Below are positions 6,881-15,114 of a stretch of 29,094 nt of DNA, in pieces. The position numbers and the translations under genes are program-made. Location: the IMG/VR virus record IMGVR_UViG_3300017951_000080, positions 1 to 29,094 of that record; one strand, written 5' to 3'. This DNA is from a virus. The notes under the pieces are model-generated. The model searched no databases. It was not told the DNA's origin and worked only from the letters and a program-made list of their open reading frames with translations. Every line of letters begins with the position of its first letter. Positions within the stretch are counted from its first letter, which is position 1.

Positions 6881-7436
6881 AAGATTTCGGTGGTAGTTGA
6901 ACGTAAGATGATATCACGTACTTAGGTCCTGATGTAGGTGTGACTCCTCTATGAGGATATAAGAAGTTAGGTGGAAAACAAACGACTGAACCTCTTTTCG
7001 CTGGATTGCTGATTATTTCATCACCAATAGCAAATTCTGTTTGTCCGCCTTCTTCGACATCATTTAAATACCAAAACATTACTAATAATCTTTTACCTGT
7101 TTCAGCTGATGCTGAATCAATATGCCAATTAAAGTACCCATCGTTTGGTTCATACTTTTTTATTCTTGGAGCTTCATAAGCTAAATCTTGTGGCCAAAAA
7201 GCTTTTGTATAATCTCTATAACTTTCAGCTATCCTTTTGGCTTTGAATAAAAATAGTTCTCTAAATGATTCGAACTTAGGAGATTCGAATATATTAATTT
7301 CATTAAATTTCATGAGAGTATCGTTTCTTTGCTCTACATGATTTGGACTTTTATTATATGTATCAATTAAGATTTCACACGAGGTTTCATCTAAAACGTC
7401 GTCAAATACTACAATATAATCTTCTAATGATTTCAT
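6879..7436 (-). CDS. 2OG-Fe(II) oxygenase (prolyl 4-hydroxylase-like)
   Basis: A 185-aa enzyme of the 2-oxoglutarate/Fe(II) dioxygenase fold, which hydroxylates a target using O2 and 2-oxoglutarate. The iron ligands are visible: H105-x-D107 in NWHIDSA and H162 in YPHRGVTP, with K172 in GPKYVISSY as the 2-oxoglutarate-binding base. The YLNDVEEGGQTEF stretch is typical of the prolyl 4-hydroxylase-like branch found widely in marine myophages. The target is unknown: protein is most likely by family, but a role on modified DNA bases cannot be excluded given the hydroxymethylcytosine genes elsewhere in the window. It starts at 7436, just after terminator T1, with only a weak ribosome binding site; no dedicated promoter was seen. 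Confidence 0.85.
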   Translation of the reverse strand: MKSLEDYIVVFDDVLDETSCEILIDTYNKSPNHVEQRNDTLMKFNEINIFESPKFESFRELFLFKAKRIAESYRDYTKAFWPQDLAYEAPRIKKYEPNDGYFNWHIDSASAETGKRLLVMFWYLNDVEEGGQTEFAIGDEIISNPAKRGSVVCFPPNFLYPHRGVTPTSGPKYVISSYVQLPPKS

Positions 7437-7444
7437 AATTCTTT

Positions 7445-7474
7445 AAAAAAATGCAGGGTTTTTACACCCCGCAT
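7445..7474 (-). terminator. Intrinsic terminator T1
   Basis: On the minus strand a 9-bp stem ATGCGGGGT / ACCCTGCAT (one G-T pair) closes a 6-base loop and is followed at once by six Ts. It ends the bS21-uvsX-gp41 operon after the small membrane gene. Confidence 0.85.
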
Positions 7475-7498
7475 TCATCACATTATATAGTTTTTATG

Positions 7499-7681
7499 TT
7501 AAACTTGTGGTTTAACCAAGGTGTAAATACCATAAATGAGTCCTACCCATGCTCCCCACCAAACTAAATCTCCTAAAAGAAGTAGTGATAGTGAAATAGC
7601 AACAAGTAAAGCTCCGTCCCAGGATGTCCTTTCGGAAAATCTGGCTAGTATCCAATCCTTAACTGAACTAAGCATGTTCAT
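7499..7681 (-). CDS. Small two-span membrane protein (60 aa)
   Basis: After a short polar start (MNMLSSVKDWILARFSERTS), residues about 23-57 form two closely spaced hydrophobic segments (GALLVAISLSLLLLGDLVWW, AWVGLIYGIYTLV). It is the last gene of the operon that contains uvsX and gp41 and is directly followed by terminator T1. Similar short membrane proteins occur in marine T4-like phages. Function unknown. Confidence 0.65.
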   Translation of the reverse strand: MNMLSSVKDWILARFSERTSWDGALLVAISLSLLLLGDLVWWGAWVGLIYGIYTLVKPQV

Positions 7682-7690
7682 ACATTTCTC

Positions 7691-9082
7691 CTATATTTTA
7701 AAGTCGGCAAAGGTATCGGGATTCTCCCTTTCACCAAACTTGTTTATTGGTTTGTCCGGAGTCATATCATTCATAATATCTGACTGCGCGGACTCCTCCA
7801 CATCATATAATTTCATGCGGGAACGATCGATGCCAATAACGAATCTTCGATATTTGGTTGGATCGTTATATCTATTTTTCAATTGCTTTACCATCATTTG
7901 ACCTAACTCATCTAGTTCCTCTGTTGATATCAGAGCAAACATTAAATCAGCTGTCGCTGGTAAACCAAATGATTCAGATGTATCCTCTAGTCCAAGGTCT
8001 GTATTACTATATCCCGCCCTTGTTGTCTGCGTTGCAGAAACTATTGGTACATTGAACTCTACTGCCAAACCACGTAGCTCTTCAGCTATTGCTTTGACAT
8101 AACTATATGTATTTATACTTCCACCTAACCCACGCATACGGCTAGAGGAACAAATATTTAAATAATCTACAAAAACCATATCAGGTTCAAAGTTTTTCTT
8201 TAATTTTAATTCATTTAACAAAGCTCTAAAATGACCAGTATGTGCTGAGCCAGTTGGATACTCTTTTACAATTAGTTTTCCAATAGAACCTTTTGCAATC
8301 TTTTCAATCTTTTCATTAAACACTTTTTGTGGTAATGAACTAAGTTGCTCTATTGGAATGTTCATTAGATTAGCATCCACTCTCTCGGCAATTCTTTCTT
8401 CAGCCATTTCCATTGTGATATACAAAACGTTCTTACCTTGTTCTAATGCTGATGCTGCCATATGACACATGAATAATGATTTACCCACACCCGTACCCGC
8501 GAGCGCGATGTTAAGTGTTTTGTTTGGTAAACCGCCTTTTGTAATTTTATTAAAGTAATCTAAATCAAAAGGTATTCTTGCTTCCTTATGGTTATAAAAG
8601 TCAAACCTTTCATCACTATTATCAATATAATCATGACCTATTTGTTGGTCAAAGGAAACTCCAAGAGCATCAGATAATAATTCAGGTATAGCACCTTCAG
8701 ACCTGATGTCATCTTTTCCATCGATTATTTGAATTGATTCCATGATAGCATTATATATGGCTTTCTCTTTACACCACTTTTCAGCTTCTTGGATTAGATA
8801 TTCTGTATCAATATCAGATTTTTCTCTTATAGCATCTATGAGATGAGAACTATTATTAAGTATATCTTCTGGAGCATTTACTTTTCTCAATTCCAAATCA
8901 AGTACTTTTGATGTTGGTAATCGATTATGCTTTGCAACGAATTTAACAATTAAATCAAAAACATTCTTATGTGAACCTTCAAAATATTCGGGTTTTAAAT
9001 AAGGTATAACTCTTCTACAAAAATCTTCGTTATTAAGAAGATGATTCAGTATCTGAGTTGGTAGTTGATTCGTCGTTTCCAA
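7691..9082 (-). CDS. 41: Replicative DNA helicase gp41 (DnaB-like)
   Basis: The 5'-3' replicative helicase of T4-like phages, a hexameric RecA-fold motor that unwinds the fork with the primase. The N-terminal domain (ILNHLLNNEDFCRRVIPYLKPEYFEG) matches the start of T4 gp41. Walker A is AGTGVGKS at 195-202, Walker B lies in PDMVFVDYLNIC near 300, and the DnaB-type stretch SATQTTRAGYSNTD follows. At 463 aa it is close to T4 gp41 (475). The start is TTG 9082 behind AGGATAGGAA; no ATG is near. It overlaps the 118-aa gene by 50 bases. The C-terminus TFADFKI has Asp-Phe at the same distance from the end as the clamp-type tails discussed in the findings, which may be chance. Confidence 0.92.
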   Translation of the reverse strand: METTNQLPTQILNHLLNNEDFCRRVIPYLKPEYFEGSHKNVFDLIVKFVAKHNRLPTSKVLDLELRKVNAPEDILNNSSHLIDAIREKSDIDTEYLIQEAEKWCKEKAIYNAIMESIQIIDGKDDIRSEGAIPELLSDALGVSFDQQIGHDYIDNSDERFDFYNHKEARIPFDLDYFNKITKGGLPNKTLNIALAGTGVGKSLFMCHMAASALEQGKNVLYITMEMAEERIAERVDANLMNIPIEQLSSLPQKVFNEKIEKIAKGSIGKLIVKEYPTGSAHTGHFRALLNELKLKKNFEPDMVFVDYLNICSSSRMRGLGGSINTYSYVKAIAEELRGLAVEFNVPIVSATQTTRAGYSNTDLGLEDTSESFGLPATADLMFALISTEELDELGQMMVKQLKNRYNDPTKYRRFVIGIDRSRMKLYDVEESAQSDIMNDMTPDKPINKFGERENPDTFADFKI

Positions 9083-9389
9083 TTCCTATCCTCGCTATGT
9101 TATTTTGTTGTCCCCACTCAAGGGAATCCATTATTATATATCTAAGTACATCGCCTAAGTAATTTTTAAACGATTCATCTTCATTTAGTTCATCGACTGT
9201 ATGGTCGGCAGGGTCTAACACTGTATAATTGAATGATAGCTTACCTTGATCGTTTTGAGTATCTTCTTCAAAACTTACAGTACCATAAGTCATAATCACA
9301 TCCTTGTATTTGCCTTTAGCAAATTTAACACCAGTCATTGGGTGATTGGCATTCTCTACAAAGGTGTAGTGTGATTCGTCAATTTTCAT
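9033..9389 (-). CDS. Conserved-type hypothetical protein between uvsX and gp41 (118 aa)
   Basis: An acidic protein with a beta-rich centre (KDVIMTYGTVSFEEDTQNDQGKLSFNYTVLDPAD) and a helix (FKNYLGDVLRYIIMDSLEWG), followed by a Ser/Thr-rich acidic tail that overlaps the gp41 start. T4-like marine phages often carry a small unnamed gene at this place. Its start shares TAATG with the uvsX stop. Position suggests a helper of recombination or helicase loading, but nothing in the sequence proves it. Confidence 0.75.
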   Translation of the reverse strand: MKIDESHYTFVENANHPMTGVKFAKGKYKDVIMTYGTVSFEEDTQNDQGKLSFNYTVLDPADHTVDELNEDESFKNYLGDVLRYIIMDSLEWGQQNNIARIGIGNDESTTNSDTESSS

Positions 9390-10444
9390 TACTCTCCCTC
9401 TATTTCAATATCAAGGTCAACTTCCAATAATGGCTTATGACCTATTGAGTAATAAGTTTTTACGAACTCTTTGAAATCAGTATCCTTTAAGATTGGGTCC
9501 CAGAACTTTTTATTAAGAGTATCTTTTTCTCTTACCTTTGGTTGTACAACCTCACCTGTTTCTCTATCAACTCTTGCGTACCAACCTACGTTTGGTTTAG
9601 TGACATACCCACCAGCAAGAGCAACTTGTAGTAATCCAGAGTATGGTTGTATTCCACCTTCCCATGATACACTTACTGGTATCTTGGATTGCTCTTTTAC
9701 AAACCTTGATTTTTCTACTTTAATTACAAAGTTATAACCTGATACTTCAGTACCTGCTTTTACTTGTTGCCTTCCAATAATCCAGATATTATCAGCTGAG
9801 TAATAAATACCTGTACCGCCACCAACAACATCTCTTGGGAATAATCCTATTTCCTTGTATGTATGGTTAACGGCGAGTAAAGGGACGTTCTTCATTGTTA
9901 AATAAGGAGTGACCATTCTGAACAGTCCCTTTAAGGCCTTCGCTCTCGACATATCCGCAACAGATTTTTCATTGAGCGCATCTTCTAACTCTTTTTTACT
10001 TGCTAAATTACCGATAGAATCTATTACGATAACTACTTTATCTTCTCTATCGATTGCTTCTAATTGATTTACTAAATCAAATTTTAATTGTTCTACATCA
10101 GTGATTGGTGTATGTAATACTCTACTTGTATCAATTCCAAATGATTCAAAATAATTTTGTGGTGAACCAAACTCAGAATCATAGAATAACATAACTGCAT
10201 CTTCGTACTCGTCCAAATATGCTGCACCCATCAGTAATGCAAACGATGTTTTAAAATGTTTTGATGGACCAGCTAAAACGGTTAGTCCACTTGATAATCC
10301 ACCATCCATATCTCCAGATAAGGCTACGTTCACCATTGGAACGTTAGTCGGTATGACATCTTTATCCTTGAATAGCATTGAATCCGCTAACACATCTGTT
10401 GTAGATACTCTACTATTCTTTTTTAATTTATCCATTACGCCCAT
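9389..10444 (-). CDS. uvsX: RecA-like recombinase UvsX
   Basis: The strand-exchange protein of T4-like recombination-dependent replication; it coats single-stranded DNA and pairs it with duplex DNA. Walker A is GPSKHFKT at 59-66 (the SxxFKT form typical of phage UvsX), and Walker B lies in DKVVIVIDSIGNL. The N-terminal part (MDKLKKNSRVSTTDVLADS) resembles T4 UvsX. The start is ATG 10444, behind a near-perfect AAAGGAGGT; the longer in-frame reading back to 10504 lies inside the bS21 gene and is rejected. The product is 351 aa (T4: about 390). It follows bS21 by one base and is transcribed from P3. Confidence 0.95.
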   Translation of the reverse strand: MGVMDKLKKNSRVSTTDVLADSMLFKDKDVIPTNVPMVNVALSGDMDGGLSSGLTVLAGPSKHFKTSFALLMGAAYLDEYEDAVMLFYDSEFGSPQNYFESFGIDTSRVLHTPITDVEQLKFDLVNQLEAIDREDKVVIVIDSIGNLASKKELEDALNEKSVADMSRAKALKGLFRMVTPYLTMKNVPLLAVNHTYKEIGLFPRDVVGGGTGIYYSADNIWIIGRQQVKAGTEVSGYNFVIKVEKSRFVKEQSKIPVSVSWEGGIQPYSGLLQVALAGGYVTKPNVGWYARVDRETGEVVQPKVREKDTLNKKFWDPILKDTDFKEFVKTYYSIGHKPLLEVDLDIEIEGE

Positions 10445-10445
10445 A

Positions 10446-10697
10446 TTAATACCTCCTTTCTGGTCTAAGTTGCATGGTTTTTTCTTTTTTTCTCCAACGT
10501 GCAATTGCTTCCTTTTTTATACGTTGGCGTTTTTGATTAGGCTTTTCGTAATATTCTCTTTTACGAACTTCTTGTACAATGCCAGCCCTTTCGCATTGTT
10601 TCTTAAATTTTCTCAAAGCAACATCAAATGGCATTGGCTTAGCCGGACGTTTATCTTTGGGATGCCTCTTACGAGGTCTTAAATCTACACTTGGCAT
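10446..10697 (-). CDS. rpsU: Phage-encoded ribosomal protein bS21
   Basis: An 83-aa homologue of bacterial 30S protein bS21. The core [23 protein letters not shown] followed by [14 protein letters not shown] is the standard bS21 sequence, including the conserved FKK/EKP pattern. A basic N-terminal extension of about 22 residues ([15 protein letters not shown]) precedes the core. bS21 sits near the anti-Shine-Dalgarno end of 16S rRNA and affects initiation, so a phage copy could exchange into host ribosomes and favour phage messages. Phage bS21 is known from some pelagiphages and giant phages. It is the first gene behind promoter P3, with AGGAG before the ATG at 10697, and so should be made early together with UvsX and gp41. 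Confidence 0.93.
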   Translation of the reverse strand: MPSVDLRPRKRHPKDKRPAKPMPFDVALRKFKKQCERAGIVQEVRKREYYEKPNQKRQRIKKEAIARWRKKEKTMQLRPERRY

Positions 10698-10730
10698 ATA
10701 TTCACTCCTATATTTTTCATAAGTATATCT

Positions 10731-10759
10731 ATTATAACATAAAATCAGTTAATTGTAAA
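10731..10759 (-). promoter_or_regulatory. Sigma70-type phage promoter P3
   Basis: TTTACA (10759-10754), 17 bases, TATAAT (10736-10731), preceded by AAAAAAACAG. It drives bS21-uvsX-gp41. The -10 supplies the TAA stop of the methyltransferase-like gene, and the spacer encodes that protein's C-terminal residues. Confidence 0.85.
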
Positions 10760-11928
10760 CTGTTTTTTTCATATTCGTACGTTCTTTTTTTATTGTCAAT
10801 AAGCATGTAAGGTGTTTCAATCAAATCTACTTTGTTATCAAAATAAGCTAATAGATTCTCAACCATATCTTCAGCAGTTTTTACTGGTACGTTCTGACAT
10901 ATATGATTGATTTGATTGCTCACTAAGTTCATGTCTTCTGGTAAATGCATGATTCTCATTGATTCTCTAACTGTTAAGTATCTATCTTCGTATGGATGGC
11001 ATGTTTGAACTGGTAAATGACCTACAAAAGCTCCAATATAATTCTTAGCCCATGTGGTAGTTCTTCTCATAACATTACCACCTGACTTTATTTTCTTATT
11101 CATTCTATCTATGATATTATAATGTCTTTCATGTCCTTGTTCTTTTAACCAAGGTAAAAGGTTATCATATGAATCGTTATCTTCAATATAATCAAAACAA
11201 TTATTTGAATGTTCTAAAGTATCGTAAAATTCTCTATGGTTTATACCACCATGTAGCTCTTCAAGTATGTATCTATAGAAGGGCAAATCAGATGGAGTAT
11301 GTTGATTTGGTAGATAATTCATTGGATCTGCCTCAGATCGAGGCCCAGAGGTGATTACTGATTCAATTCTTTCGTTAGGCCAACGGTTTACATAGGGTAA
11401 TAATGGTGCCTGATGCCCTTTAAAAAAGAAATAAAATGTTCTATCTCTGATTTGACTATACCCTTGTACTAATGATTTGGTCTTCAGAAGTACAAAGGTA
11501 TAACCATACTGCTCCCCTATTTTTCGTAGTTTCTCTACTACAGGTACACCGGTCTTTTGTGCCAACCTTGGTGCATTCTCTCCCCAAAAAACTCTTGGTT
11601 CTATTTTACCTAAAACATAATGTGCTGTTTCGTACATCCAATTATTTGCTGGTTTATCAGCAGCTGAATGAGTTGATAGTGTGGATAAACCTGCGCATGG
11701 ACAAACTGTATTGACCATATCTACTTTCTTTGGTTTATGGTTTTTGTTCTCATCTAAATGTATATAATCTCCTTGCCAACCTTTTTGTCTAATGTAGTTT
11801 ATATAATGAGAATCGTTTGGTTCAAAATCTGAATATGATAAAACTTCCTCTGGCATTTGACCATTGAGTTTATTCATAACTGCTATGCTTTCACCACCTA
11901 TTAATGGTACAATACTACTGTATTTCAT
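10732..11928 (-). CDS. DNA cytosine-5 methyltransferase-like protein
   Basis: A 398-aa protein with the C5-methyltransferase motif order: an N-terminal [12 protein letters not shown] in place of motif [10 protein letters not shown] with Cys78 as the expected nucleophile (motif IV), WGENAP at 115-120 (ENV-type motif VI), SQIRDRTF at 158-165 (QxRxR motif VIII) and [17 protein letters not shown] (motif IX/X-like). Motif I departs from DLFxGxGG, so AdoMet use is not certain. In a phage that makes hydroxymethyl-dCMP, C5 of cytosine is already occupied, so its role is puzzling. It could act on the host, on residual cytosine or by a changed reaction. It ends in SLQLTDFML, a tail encoded by promoter P3. 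It overlaps the NTase-kinase gene by 14 bases. Confidence 0.8.
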   Translation of the reverse strand: MKYSSIVPLIGGESIAVMNKLNGQMPEEVLSYSDFEPNDSHYINYIRQKGWQGDYIHLDENKNHKPKKVDMVNTVCPCAGLSTLSTHSAADKPANNWMYETAHYVLGKIEPRVFWGENAPRLAQKTGVPVVEKLRKIGEQYGYTFVLLKTKSLVQGYSQIRDRTFYFFFKGHQAPLLPYVNRWPNERIESVITSGPRSEADPMNYLPNQHTPSDLPFYRYILEELHGGINHREFYDTLEHSNNCFDYIEDNDSYDNLLPWLKEQGHERHYNIIDRMNKKIKSGGNVMRRTTTWAKNYIGAFVGHLPVQTCHPYEDRYLTVRESMRIMHLPEDMNLVSNQINHICQNVPVKTAEDMVENLLAYFDNKVDLIETPYMLIDNKKRTYEYEKNSLQLTDFML

Positions 11929-13408
11929 TCATCACCTTTGTTAACATTCTTGTTTGTCTTTCCACGTCATCGTAATGTAGTGGTATACAAGTTGCAAGTA
12001 ATAGTAATCCACCCATAAGTATTTGGTCCTTTGGTAGATTATATTCATCTAACTTTCTTACAAATAAATCTTTTACGTATTCATTGTGTGGAACGTCAGC
12101 AACAATAGCGTTATAACCATAGTAGCAATCATGAGCTAACTTAGCCCAGTCATATATGTTATCACCCATTGTTCCATGCCAACTACCATACTTTCCTCTT
12201 GGGTCTAATAATTTAAACTGGTCTGTTTGTTGATTATATAGAATGTTTGCTAAATGTAAATCACCATGCATTCCATTTATTGGTGAAGTGTGTAGATAAA
12301 CTTGTTCAGCCATTTCATGTAATTGAGCTACTTTCCAAGCTTCCATTACATTATAGAACTCATGATTTAATCTTTCTTCGGTTTTATCAACCCACATCTT
12401 TTTTGAATTCTCACTAAAGCTATCAATCAATCCTTCATCTTCAACTGGATTATTAAAATATTTTAACTTAATTCTAAATATTCTATCCATAATATAATCC
12501 CAATGTGACTCAGGCATATTTTCATATAACATCAAATCACTAAGTAATGTACCACTTTCATATGACATAATTAATTGAGTTGGATGTTTTAATATTCTTG
12601 GTACGAACATTGATTGCTCATCGTTTAAACATTTATACCAATACTTTTCGTTTTGTAATGTTTCCCTTGAATGTTTATCATGATAATCTGGTAATTTTGT
12701 AATGGTTCCAAGCTCTGGATTAAATTCCAAATTATTAAATGCTCTTGCTTTTCTATTCAATAGCGATGCACAGGTTTTATAGTATGTTGGCAGATCACCT
12801 ATGTCGTACCATTCCTTAGTAATATATTGGCTAAAGTTTCCATAAAGTTCTAGTGCACCTGAGATATCGTAGGCCCTACTTTCATTGAAAGCCTGTTTAG
12901 CTCTCATACCTTCGCTAAATGAATATAGGCCAACTAAAGCATTTGCATTTGGTATTGGCTTTTCTGGTTTATTATAATATTTAGTACCATCCCACATACA
13001 CCAAGCTGATTGATTATCAACTTCTTTTGTAAGTAAAAAGTTTGTACCCAATGGCATATCTTTTTCTAATATAATCGCATCACCTAACCATACAACAACT
13101 GGTTTTAATGGATTGGTCAATGCGTTTATTCCAATCTTAATTGCATCTCTTGGTCCATCAAAAGATGGTTGATTAGCAAACCTTACCTTGGGATGTTTTA
13201 CAGCACAATACTCTCGGATATCCGTATACTTTCCATCAACCACGACTATTTCATCAACGCTGCCATTGACTGCCTCTATTATATAGTCTAGGCAAGGTTT
13301 ACCATTTACACGTACCATAACCTTCGACGTGCCAGAAGATAGAGGTCTTAGTCTTGTTGCTGCTCCTGCAGCAGGGATAACTAAATTGAATCCATTTTGT
13401 TTGTCCAT
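11915..13408 (-). CDS. Sugar-nucleotidyltransferase / APH-type kinase fusion
   Basis: Two enzymes in one 497-aa chain. Residues about 8-230 form a nucleotidyltransferase of the RmlA/LicC type: PAAGAATRLRPLSSGTSKVMV, with VVVWLGDAII as the metal-binding region, which joins NTP and a sugar- or alcohol-phosphate into an activated donor. Residues about 255-497 form a choline/aminoglycoside kinase fold: HGDLHLAN at 381-388 (catalytic loop), LLDPRG with D402 (metal) and YDWAKLAHD. Together they could phosphorylate a small polyol or sugar and activate it with a nucleotide. The neighbours (HAD phosphatase, two glycosyltransferases) suggest that the donor decorates phage DNA, though a surface-glycan role is the alternative. 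The true substrate is unknown. It overlaps the HAD gene by 28 bases. Confidence 0.82.
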   Translation of the reverse strand: MDKQNGFNLVIPAAGAATRLRPLSSGTSKVMVRVNGKPCLDYIIEAVNGSVDEIVVVDGKYTDIREYCAVKHPKVRFANQPSFDGPRDAIKIGINALTNPLKPVVVWLGDAIILEKDMPLGTNFLLTKEVDNQSAWCMWDGTKYYNKPEKPIPNANALVGLYSFSEGMRAKQAFNESRAYDISGALELYGNFSQYITKEWYDIGDLPTYYKTCASLLNRKARAFNNLEFNPELGTITKLPDYHDKHSRETLQNEKYWYKCLNDEQSMFVPRILKHPTQLIMSYESGTLLSDLMLYENMPESHWDYIMDRIFRIKLKYFNNPVEDEGLIDSFSENSKKMWVDKTEERLNHEFYNVMEAWKVAQLHEMAEQVYLHTSPINGMHGDLHLANILYNQQTDQFKLLDPRGKYGSWHGTMGDNIYDWAKLAHDCYYGYNAIVADVPHNEYVKDLFVRKLDEYNLPKDQILMGGLLLLATCIPLHYDDVERQTRMLTKVMNEIQ

Positions 13409-13755
13409 TTAACAAATTCCTCCAAGTTCATTGCTTTATCATCTACGTAATATGTTCCTGAGTAAGGTTTACCCCATACTAATTCATCGTATGGTACATC
13501 ATATCTTTCCAACCAATCGGTTGTTATCTTACCTACATCTTCTATGATTTTCTCTATATCGCCATTATGTGTTAACATTCTTCTGGCAGTTAATAAAATA
13601 ATATGGAACCCTAAATTCTTAAGTACTCTCATACCTTTGATTACCTTATTATTAGGTAGTGCGTTTCCATATTTTTGTTGTGCATCTTGATAGTTGTGAT
13701 TTGTAAAACAAATCGTATCATCTATATCGATTACTATTGTTTTTTTCTTATCCAA
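13381..13755 (-). CDS. HAD-superfamily phosphatase, capsule-biosynthesis type
   Basis: A 124-aa HAD hydrolase. The nucleophile motif is DIDDT at 10-14 (D10, D12), motif II is in LLTAR, and motif III/IV is GKPYSG...YYVDDKAM. Short HAD proteins with this DIDDTICFTNHNY start occur in bacterial capsule gene clusters beside nucleotidyltransferases, where they remove phosphate from an intermediate. It starts at TTG 13755, because no ATG is near and GGAGG lies seven bases before it. That ribosome binding site is inside the last codons of the AGT-like gene, whose end it overlaps. Probably works with the fused nucleotidyltransferase-kinase next door. Confidence 0.82.
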   Translation of the reverse strand: MDKKKTIVIDIDDTICFTNHNYQDAQQKYGNALPNNKVIKGMRVLKNLGFHIILLTARRMLTHNGDIEKIIEDVGKITTDWLERYDVPYDELVWGKPYSGTYYVDDKAMNLEEFVKWTNKMDSI

Positions 13756-15103
13756 AGAAATCCTCCAAACTAGTTGTATTTAAATCTTTCATCTTAGTAT
13801 GTACAATTCTTTTCTTCTTTTCGAAATAACTTAATTGTTGTTCTATAACTTCTTTTGCTCCAAATGCTGGGATGTGATTATTAAAAATATCCATGAAAGT
13901 ATCTATAGAAGTTATTCCAAAGCATTTTTCAAGTAATTGAGTCACTGACATTTTGTCTGTTTGCTTTCCAACTGTCTCTATATGTTTTAACATAGGTGGT
14001 ATTACATTAGATGCATCAGCTTCCTGATAGAGGAACTCAATACCGTCCGCCAAATAGTTGGCATATAACATTTCATTATTTGCTAACTCATGAATTCTAT
14101 CTCTGGTTTCTTCTAGATTATTTCTATCTGACCAAATGGCAATATCATTCTTTATAAATGCTTTACCCTTTTCATCGATATTATTTTCACCATAATCTTT
14201 ATCAAATACTGGAACTGTACCTACAGCAATTATTTCCATTTGAGCATATTCAAACCTATCACCATAGTTGTGTCTTTCCTTTGGAAGGTTATAACCACTA
14301 TAACCAAACAATGAGTTTGATATTAGGTTCATACCATCTTCATATTCATAAGGACCAAAGCTTTCACATATATCACTATCATAATTATAACCATTAAACT
14401 TATCTGTCCAGTTAGTGATATCAATAATATCAAACTTAGCACCAATAGACCTTTCAATACCATGAATAGAATAATGGAAATCTTTATCTAAGTTAAACAT
14501 TTCAACCATTCTTTTTGGGTCCTTCATAGTTGTCCAACGACTTGCGTATATACAACTTCTTCTTTTATCTTTAAATGGAACCCAATACTTCTCGTAATCA
14601 GAAACAGTAAATGGTAATTTCATACGAGCAATCCTTTCGCCAAGTTTCTTATCAGTTAGAATACTTGATATATCTTTTGCGTAAGATGTTTCTGTTGAGA
14701 AGTTAAATATAATATCACATGCATTTGCAATAGGTATGTGCATTGGTATTCTATCAAAATTCATTCTTTTAATCTCATGCATCATACCAACAAGAATTGG
14801 TTTCTCTATTTTAAGAACTAAATCTTCAAAGAAACTTTTAACTGTTGTTTGTTTGTGTAATGGACTTGGATAAGAATTAAGCATAACAATATCATAATTG
14901 TCATTTAACTTTTTAGCTACCTCAGGTATTTCTTCAGCTTTGAATGAGATGGAATCTTTTATATGTCCACCTGAGCGAGTAAATCCACGTTCTTGTAAAT
15001 CATATACGTCCACATCATCAGGCATATATCTTTGGAATTCATATCCAAACTTTTCTACTCCGCAGCCATCCAGGCCTTTTCCAAATACTATTGCAATTTT
15101 CAT
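13748..15103 (-). CDS. T4 AGT-like DNA glucosyltransferase (GT-B fold)
   Basis: A 451-aa protein that resembles T4 alpha-glucosyltransferase along its length: GKGLDGCGVEKF at the start (T4 has ARGLEGCGVTKF), RGFTRSGGHIKDSISF (T4: KSFTRTSSHDHKSF), RWTTMKDPKRMVEMF, IHGIERSIGAKF and GTVPVFDKDYGENN (T4: GTIPVFWKSTGENL). AGT transfers glucose from UDP-glucose to 5-hydroxymethylcytosine in DNA. About 50 extra residues lie at the C-terminus, ending in SLEDFFG, which is identical to the end of this phage's DNA polymerase; T4 AGT has been reported to bind the gp45 clamp. The ATG at 15103 has no ribosome binding site and lies only about five bases after the expected start of P4 transcripts. The sugar used here is not known. 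Confidence 0.88.
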   Translation of the reverse strand: MKIAIVFGKGLDGCGVEKFGYEFQRYMPDDVDVYDLQERGFTRSGGHIKDSISFKAEEIPEVAKKLNDNYDIVMLNSYPSPLHKQTTVKSFFEDLVLKIEKPILVGMMHEIKRMNFDRIPMHIPIANACDIIFNFSTETSYAKDISSILTDKKLGERIARMKLPFTVSDYEKYWVPFKDKRRSCIYASRWTTMKDPKRMVEMFNLDKDFHYSIHGIERSIGAKFDIIDITNWTDKFNGYNYDSDICESFGPYEYEDGMNLISNSLFGYSGYNLPKERHNYGDRFEYAQMEIIAVGTVPVFDKDYGENNIDEKGKAFIKNDIAIWSDRNNLEETRDRIHELANNEMLYANYLADGIEFLYQEADASNVIPPMLKHIETVGKQTDKMSVTQLLEKCFGITSIDTFMDIFNNHIPAFGAKEVIEQQLSYFEKKKRIVHTKMKDLNTTSLEDFFG

Positions 15104-15114
15104 ATATTAGTTAT

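Noticed and set aside
10445-10504. N-terminal extension of UvsX
   Set aside because: It lies inside the bS21 gene and ignores the near-perfect AAAGGAGGT before ATG 10444.
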